Positions 6,827-14,900 are shown, counted from the first letter of the stretch. The stretch: DNA of 15,398 nucleotides from an uncultured Eubacteriales bacterium (GCA_905207385.1 CAJLLH010000010.1:1-15398), one strand, 5' to 3'. Notes: generated from the sequence alone by a model not told the origin. Program-made: numbers and translations.

Positions 6827-8016
6827 TTTCTGCGCCTTAAAATATCGCCCGCGGAAAGCTTATAGGGGCACTTTACGCGGTAAATTGCCTGCACAAGCTT
6901 GCAATCGGTAACCAAAGAGCCGTCGGGAGCGAACACCTCGCCCACCGAAAAGCTTTTGCCGAAATTTTCTGAAGGCGAAAGCACCTCCAGCACTTCGCCC
7001 GCGCGGAATCTGCCGCGCATTTCAACGAGGGCATATTCCCCATCATATCCGCAGACGTTGCCTATGTAGTCGCAGTCGCCCTTGGCCTGACTGTCGGAAT
7101 AATTTACCGTAGAATGGTTTTCGCCGAAAGCGTAAGCCGTTGTATAGTCGCGGTGCGCCGCGGTGTTGAGCTCGCGCGCAACGGCGGGCGTAAAGCCGCC
7201 GTCCATGCACCTTCTGTAAGCGTTTATCACCGTTGCAAGGTAATATTCGCTCTTCATTCTGCCTTCGATTTTAAAAGAGCACACGCCCGCGCGCTCCATC
7301 TCTTCAAGGTGGGCAGACATGTTCAGATCCTTTGAATTGAGGATATATGCGCCCCTTTCGTCCTGTTCAATATCAAGCCAGCCGCTGTCGCTTTTGTCGT
7401 CGTTCTTTCTTATGCTGTAATTCCAGCGGCACGCCTGAGCGCACTCGCCGCGGTTGGACGGTCTGCCCGTGAGGTAGTCAGACAAAAGGCATCTGCCCGA
7501 ATATGATATGCACATAGCGCCGTGCACAAAGGCTTCGAGCTGCATTTCGGGCACGAAGTCGTGGATTTCCTTTATTTCCGCAAGGGAAAGTTCGCGGGCG
7601 AGAACGGCGCGCTCCGCGCCCTGTTCGCGCCAGAATTTAACGGCGTATTTGTTTGTTACGTTGGCTTGCGTGGAGATGTGAACGGCAAATTTGGGCGCAG
7701 CCTTTTTTGCAGCGTACAGAACGCCGCAGTCGGAAATAAGCGCCGCGTCCGCGCCCGCCGAATAGAGGAACGCAAAATAGTCCTCCATAAGAGCAAGGTC
7801 TTTGTTGCGCGCGTAGATGTTTACGGTAACATACACCTTTTTGCCGAGCGAATGTGCGTACTTTACCGCCTCGGCAAGCTCATCGCGCGAAAAGTTATCC
7901 GCAAAGGAGCGCAGCGAAAAATCTTTGCCGCCAAGGTAAACCGCGTCCGCGCCGAAATATATAGCCGTTTTAAGTTTTGAAAAGTTGCCCGCAGGGGCCA
8001 GAAGTTCTGCTTTCAT
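6823..8016 (-). CDS. trhP: U32 peptidase-family protein, likely TrhP tRNA U34 hydroxylase
   Basis: Family U32 proteins were named as peptidases, but TrhP members (YegQ in Escherichia coli, YrrN/YrrO in Bacillus subtilis) form 5-hydroxyuridine at tRNA position 34 using prephenate. The 397 residues start MKAELLAPAGNFSKLKTAI and continue GADAVYLGG, as is typical. The U32 signature ExFxxGAMCxxxxGxCxxS is present at 161-179, with C169, C176, C192 and C196 positioned for the iron-sulfur cluster proposed for this family. SFKIEGRMKS (247-256) is also conserved. A C-terminal barrel of about 80 residues (about 318-397) follows. It lies directly downstream of a TrmR-like methyltransferase, as yrrN/yrrO lie beside yrrM in Bacillus, which favours TrhP over a protease such as PrtC or the RlhA-type relatives. 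No ribosome binding site precedes the ATG; a TATAAT lies only eight bases upstream. Confidence 0.85.
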   Translation of the reverse strand: MKAELLAPAGNFSKLKTAIYFGADAVYLGGKDFSLRSFADNFSRDELAEAVKYAHSLGKKVYVTVNIYARNKDLALMEDYFAFLYSAGADAALISDCGVLYAAKKAAPKFAVHISTQANVTNKYAVKFWREQGAERAVLARELSLAEIKEIHDFVPEMQLEAFVHGAMCISYSGRCLLSDYLTGRPSNRGECAQACRWNYSIRKNDDKSDSGWLDIEQDERGAYILNSKDLNMSAHLEEMERAGVCSFKIEGRMKSEYYLATVINAYRRCMDGGFTPAVARELNTAAHRDYTTAYAFGENHSTVNYSDSQAKGDCDYIGNVCGYDGEYALVEMRGRFRAGEVLEVLSPSENFGKSFSVGEVFAPDGSLVTDCKLVQAIYRVKCPYKLSAGDILRRRK

Positions 8017-8024
8017 ATGTCAAA

Positions 8025-8051
8025 ATTATAATCGGACGGCGCATATGCCAA
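8025..8051 (-). promoter_or_regulatory. Candidate promoter giving a leaderless trhP transcript
   Basis: Minus-strand TATAAT (8025-8030) ends eight bases before the trhP ATG. A weak -35, TTGGCA (8046-8051), lies 15 bases upstream, or TTTGGC with 16. Transcription would begin at or within a few bases of the start codon, matching the lack of any Shine-Dalgarno sequence. The -35 sits inside a hairpin, so the signal could also be chance in a co-transcribed gap. Confidence 0.4.
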
Positions 8052-8071
8052 ATTTTTGCGCATATGCGCCG
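8037..8071. repeat. 12-bp hairpin between trmR and trhP
   Basis: CGGCGCATATGC (8037-8048) and GCATATGCGCCG (8060-8071) are exact complements around an 11-base loop. On the minus strand it is followed by TCCGATTATAATTTTG, a poor T-tract, so full termination is doubtful. It may tune expression between the two genes or belong to the same palindrome family as those at 3915 and 5149. Confidence 0.6.
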
Positions 8072-8089
8072 CCTTAAATGCTTAATGTA

Positions 8090-8755
8090 TCAGTTAGTTT
8101 TAACGCTTAAAGCTATGCCGTCGCCCACCTTCAAAACGCAGGTCAAAAGCTCGCTGTCGTGCGAGACGGCGTAAAGATATTCCTCTATGTGCTGCGCAAG
8201 CATTTTCCGTTTTTTAGGCACTTCCGCTTCGCCGCTCGCCCAGCCGTATAAAAGCACGTCGTCTGCGGCAAGCACGCCGCCGTGCGCAAGAAGCTGCTTT
8301 AAGCGGGGCAGATATTTTATATACTGCACCTTGGCACAGTCCATAAATATAAAATCGAAAGTGCCGTCAAGCTCCGCGATAATTTCGCCCGCGTCGCCGC
8401 ACACGGCTTCAACCCTTTCCGAAACGCCGCATTTTTTAAAGTTTGCAAGCGCTTCTTTATAAAAGTTTTCGTCCCGCTCTACCGTTATGATTTTTGCGTT
8501 CGGGCAGGCGCACGCCATGGCGATTGCCGTAGTGCCCACCGCCGTGCCCAGCTCAAGAATTTTATTTGCTCCGCACGCCGCCGTCTGGGCCATAAGAAAA
8601 GCTAACGTTTCGTCCCCCGCGACGGGTATTTCTCGGGCGAACGCAGCGCGCCTTACATCTTCGAGCGCGGAGGGAATGCGCGGCACGTTGAACCTTGCCG
8701 TGCCTTTTGCCCCAATTTCTGACGTATCCCTGTGCGCGTAAGAAAAATCATCCAT
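8090..8755 (-). CDS. trmR: SAM-dependent O-methyltransferase, likely TrmR (YrrM) tRNA ho5U methyltransferase
   Basis: A 221-residue class I methyltransferase of the O-methyltransferase family 3 (COMT-like). The S-adenosylmethionine site is ILELGTAVGTT (66-76), with the acidic ribose-binding residue in TVERDE (91-96) and GDA (120-122). FIFMDCAKVQY (136-146) and ADDVLLYG (164-171) match the metal-binding DxxKxxY and DNxLxxG motifs of the family. In Bacillus subtilis the homologue YrrM/TrmR methylates 5-hydroxyuridine-34 to 5-methoxyuridine. The next gene here is the U32 partner, which supports that assignment; caffeoyl-CoA-type small-molecule methylation is the alternative. The ATG has a modest AAGG about ten bases upstream. 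Gaps of 123 bases to RNase J and 73 bases to trhP each contain a hairpin. Confidence 0.85.
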   Translation of the reverse strand: MDDFSYAHRDTSEIGAKGTARFNVPRIPSALEDVRRAAFAREIPVAGDETLAFLMAQTAACGANKILELGTAVGTTAIAMACACPNAKIITVERDENFYKEALANFKKCGVSERVEAVCGDAGEIIAELDGTFDFIFMDCAKVQYIKYLPRLKQLLAHGGVLAADDVLLYGWASGEAEVPKKRKMLAQHIEEYLYAVSHDSELLTCVLKVGDGIALSVKTN

Positions 8756-8771
8756 AAAATATATGCCTTGT

Positions 8772-8796
8772 AAAAAACTGAGCGCTTAAGTTAAGC
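8772..8796 (-). terminator. Weak candidate terminator after RNase J
   Basis: On the minus strand, GCTTAACTTAAGC (8784-8796; five pairs, three-base loop) is followed after a short spacer by six T (8772-8777). The stem is A+T-rich, so any termination would be partial and could allow read-through into trmR. Confidence 0.3.
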
Positions 8797-8808
8797 TTTT
8801 GCATTAAT

Positions 8809-8851
8809 CGGCAAGGCGCGGCAGAAACTTCCCGCCGCTGAGCACTTGCCG
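8809..8851. repeat. Nested hairpin in the RNase J-trmR gap
   Basis: CGGCAAG (8809-8815) pairs with CTTGCCG (8845-8851), and inside it GCGGC (8818-8822) pairs with GCCGC (8834-8838). No T-run follows directly on the minus strand. It could be a processing or stability element in the 3' end of the RNase J mRNA. The remaining bases of the gap show no gene. Confidence 0.5.
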
Positions 8852-8878
8852 AAAATGCGCAGCTTTGCCGCCATAAAA

Positions 8879-11185
8879 TCACAGTTCAACCACAACGGGT
8901 ACTATCATTGGCGACTGCTTTGTCTTTTTGTAAAGGTAGTTTTTAAGCGTGCGCTTTATTGCGCGCTTGAGTTCGTCCACGCTGCCTATGGTAAGGTCGT
9001 AGCCCTCTATCGCGTTCTTTATTACCTCGCGCAGTTCGTTCAAATAGTCCTTGTGGAAGCCGAATATAAAGCCGCGGCTGTTGATTGCAGGCTCGCCGAT
9101 TACTTCGCCGCCAGATACCACTACCGAAACTATGAAAAGTCCGTCCGCCGCAAGCTGACGCCTGTCCTGCATTACGGTAGAAGCCTTTTCGTCCTCTATG
9201 CCCTCGCCGTCGATAAGGCGCGAACCCGCGGGCACATTGTCGCCGCGGCGCAACGTTTCGGACGTAAGCATTACGCAGTTGCCTATGTCGGGAAGGAAAA
9301 TGTTGCTCTCCTTCATTCCGAGTTCGGCGGCAAGCTCGGCGTGCTCCTTAAGGTGGCGGTATTCGCCGTGCACGGGGATAAAGAACTTAGGCTTTAAAAG
9401 CCTGTGCATGATTTTATGCTCTTCACGGCAGGCATGGCCAGAAACGTGAATGTTTTCCAGACTTTTATAAACTACGTTTGCGCCCTTTCTGTAAAGATTG
9501 TTTATGACGCGGTAAACATCCCTTTCGTTTCCGGGAATGGGCGACGCGGATATTATTATGGTATCGTTTTCGCCGACCGTTACTGCGGGATTTTCGCCGT
9601 TTGCCATTCGGGTAAGCGCGCTCATCGGCTCGCCCTGACTACCCGTGGAAACTATAACAAGCTCCTTATCGGCAAGTTTTTTGGTGCGCGAAACGTCCAC
9701 AAGAACGCCGTCGGGGATGTTGAGGTCGCCTATGTTTTCCGCGGCGTCGACAACGTTGAGCATGCTCCTTCCCGAAAGCGCAACCTTGCGCCCGTATTTT
9801 ACGGCGAGGTCAATAATCTGCTGAAGTCTGTGAACGTTGGAAGCAAACGTGGCTATTATAAGCCTGCGGGTGCGGTTTTCGTTAAAAAGCCTGTCCAGCG
9901 TGCTGCCTACCGTCTTTTCGCTCATGGTATAGCCGGGGCGCTCTATGTTGGTACTTTCGCCCATGTATAAAAGCACGCCCTTCTCGCCTATGTCCGCGAT
10001 TGTTTTAAGGTCGATAGGTTCGCCCGCTACGGGCGTAAGGTCAATTTTGAAGTCGCCACTGTGAAAAATGAGTCCCTGAGGCGTATCTATGGCAAGCGCA
10101 AGCGCGCCCGCTATGGAATGGTTTACGTTGACAAACTGTACGCTGAAACAGCCGAGTTTTATTCTGTCGCCGGGGGCGACTATAATTTCTTTGGCGTCGT
10201 CTATGCGGTGTTCGCGCAGTTTGTTATCTACAAGCGCAAGCGTAAGCTTTGTGCCTATGACGGGCGCTTTTATTTCCTTTAAAAAGTAGGGAACGCCGCC
10301 TATATGGTCTTCGTGTCCGTGAGTTAAAAGCAGCCCCCTTACTTTGGACTTGTTTGCCACAAGATAGGAAATATCGGGCGCGACGAGGTCTATGCCGGGC
10401 AGCTCTTCCGAAGGGAAGATTATGCCCGCGTCGATTATTATAATGTCGTCGCCGTATTCTACGGCAGTCATGTTTTTGCCTATTTCGCCTACGCCGCCGA
10501 GGAATATTATTTTAACCTGTTTTTCCTTTTTGGAACGCGTTTTGCGCGCGGGTTTTTCAGTTTCTGAGGCAATTTCTGCGCGATCTTTTTCGGCGCGCTC
10601 CTTGTTTTTTGAACGCGATTTTTTACCCTGTTTTTTTTCGGCTACGGGCGTCTCCTCTTCGCGCGGCTGCCTGTTTTCGGACTCGGCAGAACGCTTTTTG
10701 TTTTTACCGCCGCGATTTTTTACGCCGTCATTTTCGCGGACACTTACAGCGTTTTCAGCCGATTCCACATTTTTCGACTTGGGCTGACTCTGTCTGAGAC
10801 TGCGCTTGGCGCGCTTTACAGATTCTGAACGCTCTTGCTGTGAGTTTTCAAAAGCGCCGCCGACTGCTGAAGGGGCTTCATTTGTTTTAGCGGAATTTGA
10901 GCCGTTTTCAGAAAATTGCGCAACCTTTTTCGCATTGACGCTGTCAGTCAGCCGAGCGTCTGCGGGGCCAGAGCTTCCCATCATGACAGTACCGCCCTCG
11001 GCAGAGGCAAAAACGCCAGATTTTGCAGCCGATTCGGCAGATTTTGCGCTTAAATCAGCTGAATTGCCGAGATAAAGAAAATGAGAAAGTCCGCCCGAGC
11101 TGCCCATGGGAGTGCCTTCCGAAGGCTTGCCTACGCGCCCCACGCGCAGTCTTTTAGTAGATTTTTTCTTGTTGTCGTTTTCCAA
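8879..11185 (-). CDS. rnj: Ribonuclease J with long charged N-terminal extension
   Basis: RNase J is a zinc-dependent 5'-3' exoribonuclease and endoribonuclease that matures rRNA and turns over mRNA in Firmicutes. The metallo-beta-lactamase core starts near residue 224 (VKIIFLGGVGEIGKNM). It carries the metal motif HGHEDH (289-294), HSGDFK (375-380), the beta-CASP region with ASNVHR and SGRSM (448-474), and the late histidine motifs HVSGHA (580-585) and PVHGEYRH (604-611). A C-terminal domain of about 120 residues ends the protein. The core length (about 545) matches the usual enzyme of about 555. Residues 1-220 are extra: a low-complexity Ser/Ala/Glu segment, then a Lys/Arg/Glu-rich segment. 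The start is TTG (11183-11185), preceded by GGGGAG seven bases away; internal ATGs lack such a site. Confidence 0.95.
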   Translation of the reverse strand: MENDNKKKSTKRLRVGRVGKPSEGTPMGSSGGLSHFLYLGNSADLSAKSAESAAKSGVFASAEGGTVMMGSSGPADARLTDSVNAKKVAQFSENGSNSAKTNEAPSAVGGAFENSQQERSESVKRAKRSLRQSQPKSKNVESAENAVSVRENDGVKNRGGKNKKRSAESENRQPREEETPVAEKKQGKKSRSKNKERAEKDRAEIASETEKPARKTRSKKEKQVKIIFLGGVGEIGKNMTAVEYGDDIIIIDAGIIFPSEELPGIDLVAPDISYLVANKSKVRGLLLTHGHEDHIGGVPYFLKEIKAPVIGTKLTLALVDNKLREHRIDDAKEIIVAPGDRIKLGCFSVQFVNVNHSIAGALALAIDTPQGLIFHSGDFKIDLTPVAGEPIDLKTIADIGEKGVLLYMGESTNIERPGYTMSEKTVGSTLDRLFNENRTRRLIIATFASNVHRLQQIIDLAVKYGRKVALSGRSMLNVVDAAENIGDLNIPDGVLVDVSRTKKLADKELVIVSTGSQGEPMSALTRMANGENPAVTVGENDTIIISASPIPGNERDVYRVINNLYRKGANVVYKSLENIHVSGHACREEHKIMHRLLKPKFFIPVHGEYRHLKEHAELAAELGMKESNIFLPDIGNCVMLTSETLRRGDNVPAGSRLIDGEGIEDEKASTVMQDRRQLAADGLFIVSVVVSGGEVIGEPAINSRGFIFGFHKDYLNELREVIKNAIEGYDLTIGSVDELKRAIKRTLKNYLYKKTKQSPMIVPVVVEL

Positions 11186-11224
11186 TATAACTCTCCCCGA
11201 CGCACCGAAAAGCGCGCCGAAATT

Positions 11225-11273
11225 AAAAAAATGCTCTCCCGCAGTGCCGCCCTTGCGGGTGTATGAGTGCGGG
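11225..11273 (-). promoter_or_regulatory. Leader hairpin with downstream T-run before RNase J
   Basis: On the minus strand, TCCCGCA (11268-11274) pairs with TGCGGGA (11237-11243). A GC-rich inner segment able to form its own small stem sits between them, and a run of seven T (11225-11231) follows after about six bases. It lies about 40 bases before the TTG start. It may act as an attenuator or as a cleavage site for self-regulation, but the spacer before the T-run weakens the terminator reading. Confidence 0.35.
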
Positions 11274-11285
11274 AATTATGTAAAT

Positions 11286-11930
11286 AAAGCTAAGGCAAAA
11301 AATTTTAAGTGCAAAATATGAGTTAAAGTTTTAAAGCTGTTTATCTTTTGTCTTTGCGGTCAAAATGATACAACCGACCGCAACAATAATATTATCCATC
11401 TGCAAGCAATTGAAATAACAAGCTTTTTACCCTGCAACCGACTACATTATTACAAGCTTTTCGCTCTGCAGCTGACAGTTGCAAAAAACAAACTTATTGC
11501 TTTGCGTCCTGCTGAAACATATTGACTGCTTAACGATACACGATCAGCTGCGACATAGTATGGCAGCTTGGCAATCAGCTACTGACTGAACCCCTGAGCA
11601 AACTCATCTTCCGTGCCCTGCTGTAACCTGTTAATGCTTACCTGTACGCAATAAATCGAAGCATAATGCAAGTCTTTCAGTACGAGGCCAAAACAAATAA
11701 CAGACACGCTTACTATGCTGAACCGAATAAGACGGACGCACGTTATTGGTGCAACTGACGCAATAAGGGTAAAAGTTATTTACCCGAAATATGCAACTAA
11801 GGCGGAAATATACAAAACAACGAGCAAGGATTGCGGCGGAATTTTAACGACCGCACTTTTGCTGCTTGCATCGCCTTTAATTATGCCCTTTGAGCGGCAA
11901 CGCAAAACTTTTTTGCCTTACAATTATTTT
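11286..11930. other. Gene-poor stretch with degenerate repeats and a broken frame
   Basis: No convincing gene. Base composition is more A+T-rich than the flanks. Features seen: ttgcggtc/gaccgcaa arms (11354-11361, 11376-11383); a loose series of segments starting CTGCAA or CTGCAG at about 11400, 11432 and 11466, sharing ACAAGCTTTT; AGCTGC/GCAGCT arms (11546-11551, 11563-11568); and a GGGTAAA/TTTACCC hairpin (11767-11785). A minus-strand frame from 11917 to 11579 encodes hydrophobic stretches but is cut by TAA at 11780-11782 and has no ribosome binding site. A plus-strand frame at 11715-11981 also lacks one and runs through the terminator. The RNase J promoter must lie here or nearer the gene, but no clear hexamer pair was found. 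Confidence 0.5.
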
Positions 11931-11933
11931 AAT

Positions 11934-11973
11934 AAAAATATTCGGGGGTTGATAAAAAAACATATCAACCCCC
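11934..11973 (-). terminator. Strong intrinsic terminator of the large acidic-protein gene
   Basis: On the minus strand, GGGGGTTGATA (11963-11973) pairs perfectly with TATCAACCCCC (11944-11954) around an eight-base T-rich loop, followed by GAATATTTTTATT. It begins about 22 bases after the stop codon. Confidence 0.92.
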
Positions 11974-11995
11974 TTCAGTAAAACTTATTTTAATT

Positions 11996-14900
11996 TTACT
12001 TATTTCTGCTTACGTCCTTAACAAGGCCGTCTTCAATGAGCTCTTCCATTGTTTCGTAAGGATACATAGCCGCGTAATCCCTTTCCTGAATGGCGCGCTT
12101 TTCGCCGTTGCGTTTGGCAAGCATATCGTCTATCAGGCGGATGGCCTTTTTAACGCCGAGAGGACTCTTGATCTTTACCATCATAGGCGTGCCGTGCATC
12201 GACTTGTTATCGGATACGTCTACCTGATGGTAAACAGATGTCTTGTAGTCGTTGGGGTCGAGATTGAGGTAAAGGCAAAGCGTCTTGCCCCTTATCTTGA
12301 GTTTGGCTATCGTCTCCCTGCCCTTGTTGAAGCGCTCTGCGCCCCAGGCAACGGAAGAGTTTACTTTTCTGTATGCGAGCATGGCGTTCTTTATCTGGCC
12401 GTAATAGCGCTTAACGTCGTCGCTGCTCTGAATTATTCTTGCTATGAAACTGCGGTTGTACTTCATCATATTGGCGAAGTCAACGCCGCCATTGCTTATT
12501 CCGGGTATGCCGTCGGGCTCAGCCTCGCCTTCAACCGTCTGCTCGTCTACGTCGTCGAAAATGTTTTCTATAACCTCGTCTACAGGTTCGTCGGAAACTT
12601 CGCTTTCGTCTACTATGTCGCTTACGGTTACAAGAGGTTCTTCCTCTTCGGCTTCTTCCGCTTCTGCGGGCTGTTCTTCAACAACCTCTTCTACAACCTC
12701 TTCAACGGGCTCTTCCACAGGTTCTTCTGCGGCAGCTTCCTCGGTTACTTCTTCTGCTTCCGCGGATTCCTCCGCTTCTGCGGGCTGTTCTTCTACGACC
12801 TCTTCTACAACCTCTTCAACGGGTTCTTCTGCAGGTTCTTCAGCGGGAGCTTCAACCTCTTCAGCAGTTTCCTCTTCTTCCTCTTTTGCGGGAGCTGCTG
12901 CGGCCGCTGCGGCTATAACCGCGCCGCCTGCTATCATCGCCTTTATCTGGTCGAGCTGTCTGTTTATGTCGGCAATCTCGTCCTTTATTTCAGAAAGGTC
13001 GGCGGGCTCTTCTGCGGGCTGAACTTCCTCTTCTTCCGCAGCGCGGGCAACAAGCTCGTCTATGCGTGCGGTAAGTTCTGCAACTTCGCCCTTGAGGTCC
13101 TGAACGGCGGGGTCGTGTTTGATTTCTTCAAGCGACTGCTTTATTGCGTCGAATTCCGCCTGAACGGTATCTTCGCCTTCAAGCTCTTCGCCCTCTTCGA
13201 TTTCTTCGGGAGCAAACAGTTCGTCTATGCGCGAGGTGAGTTCTGCAACTTCGCCCTTAAGGTCCTGAATTGCGGGGTCGTGCTTGATTTCTTCAAGGGT
13301 TGCCTTTATGTTTTCAAGTTCGGCCTTTACTTCGTCCTCGCCCTCTTCAACTTCTTCCGCACCCTGCTCTTCAAGCTCTTCGTCGGGAGCGAGAAGTTCG
13401 TCAAGCTTTGCGGTAAGTTCGTCTATCTTGCGGTTAATTTCGCCTATTTCTTCTGCAGAAACTGCAGGTGCGGCTTCTTCGGAAGAAGCTTCTTCAGTCG
13501 TCTCTTCGGGTGCAAGAAGTTCGTCAAGTTTATCGCTGAGGCCGTCAACCTTGCCCTTGAGCTCTTCTACCGATGTGTCCGCTTTGAGTTCTTCTATTGC
13601 TGCCTTTATGTTTTCAAGCTCGGACTTTAATTCGTCCTCGCCTTCTTCAACCTCTCCTTCAACGTTTTCCGCTTCTTCCTCTTCAAACTCTTCGTCGGGA
13701 GTGAGAAGTTCTTCAAGTTTTGCGGTAAGTCCGTCTATCTTGCGGTTGATTTCGCTTATTTCTTCTGCCGTTGCGGCGGGAGCAGTTTCTTCGGCAACTT
13801 CCGCAACTTCGTCTGCGGACTGCTCTGTAGCTTCCTGAGCAACAACTTCTTCAGTCTCTTCGTCGGCTTCTTCCTCGGCCTGCACTTCGTCAAGCACGGC
13901 GCGCATGCCTTCAAGCTCCCTCTTCATGGCGGCAAGCTTTTCGTCCATGCCCTCGAGCATTGCGTTAGTAGACGCCGTAACCTTCCAGGATATGCTTTCG
14001 GTTATCTTCTGAAGGCCTTCGTCGTCTATTACTATATCGTAATCGTCTTCTTCGGTTTCGGTTGCAGGTACAGTTTCTGCGGCGGCAACAGTTTCAACGC
14101 TTTCGGCGCTTTCTGCACTTTCTGCCACAACGCTGTTCTGACCGAGCTTTTCGCATACGCCGTTTACAATGGCGTCGTAGTCGACTTCGGTAGCGGGTAT
14201 CGAAGCGAGCACAGCCGACGCAACTTTGTCTGCTATGTCGTCTGCATCTATTTCAGGCAGGTAGTTGGAAATAGCCGCGGCAGTCTTGTCTGCAATGGTT
14301 TCTTCGTTCATGCCGTTTGCGGCGAGCTTTTCGGATACGAGCTGAGCAATCTCGTCGGAATTTACGCCCTCGCTTTCTTCTACGGTAGCGTCCGCAACGG
14401 CGGCTTCGCCAGCGGCGCTCTTTTCGGCAAGTTTTTCTATTATGCGGTCGTAATCGAGGTTATCAACAACGGCCTCTGCAAGCGAACGGCATCCTTCGTC
14501 GTCCACTATGATATCGAAATCGTTGGGCGAAAGCGCGGCAACCTTGCGGGCAATTTCGTCTGCAAGCGCGTCGGTGTCGGCAACTTCGGTTTCTGCCGAG
14601 GCGGCAACGACGTCCGCATTTTCTTCCGCGGGTGCGGGAGCGAGTTTTTCGGCAAGGCGTTCAGCCAGCTCTTCGTAGTCTACTTCCGCAGTAGCGTGCA
14701 CTTCTATGGGATGAGCTTCGCCGTTTTCGCCTACCACTACCTGAGGCACGACGATCTGCTCTGCAACTTTGGACGCCACATAATCGGGCGAGATTACTTC
14801 CTGAGGAGGTATGCAGTCCGCAACCTTCCTTGCAAGCTCGTCGTAGTCGATTTCCGCATTTGCGGCAAGACCCTTTTCGGCAAGCTTTTCGGCAAGACGG

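Noticed and set aside
11340..11700. CRISPR array
   Set aside because: The repeated segments differ markedly from each other, spacing is irregular and no cas gene is present.
11715..11981. Plus-strand open frame of 88 codons in the gene-poor region
   Set aside because: No ribosome binding site, no recognisable protein features, and it runs through the terminator hairpin of the minus-strand gene.
12890..12940. Membrane anchor in the Ala-rich segment of the acidic protein
   Set aside because: The hydrophobic run is only about 15-18 residues, mostly alanine and glycine, and flanked by charged sequence. It is more like a flexible or helical linker.
12194..13838. Long plus-strand frames opposite the acidic-protein gene (up to 478 codons)
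   Set aside because: They are by-products of the biased Glu/Ala codons on the minus strand. The translations are runs of Ser or Phe/Cys with no domain and no ribosome binding sites.
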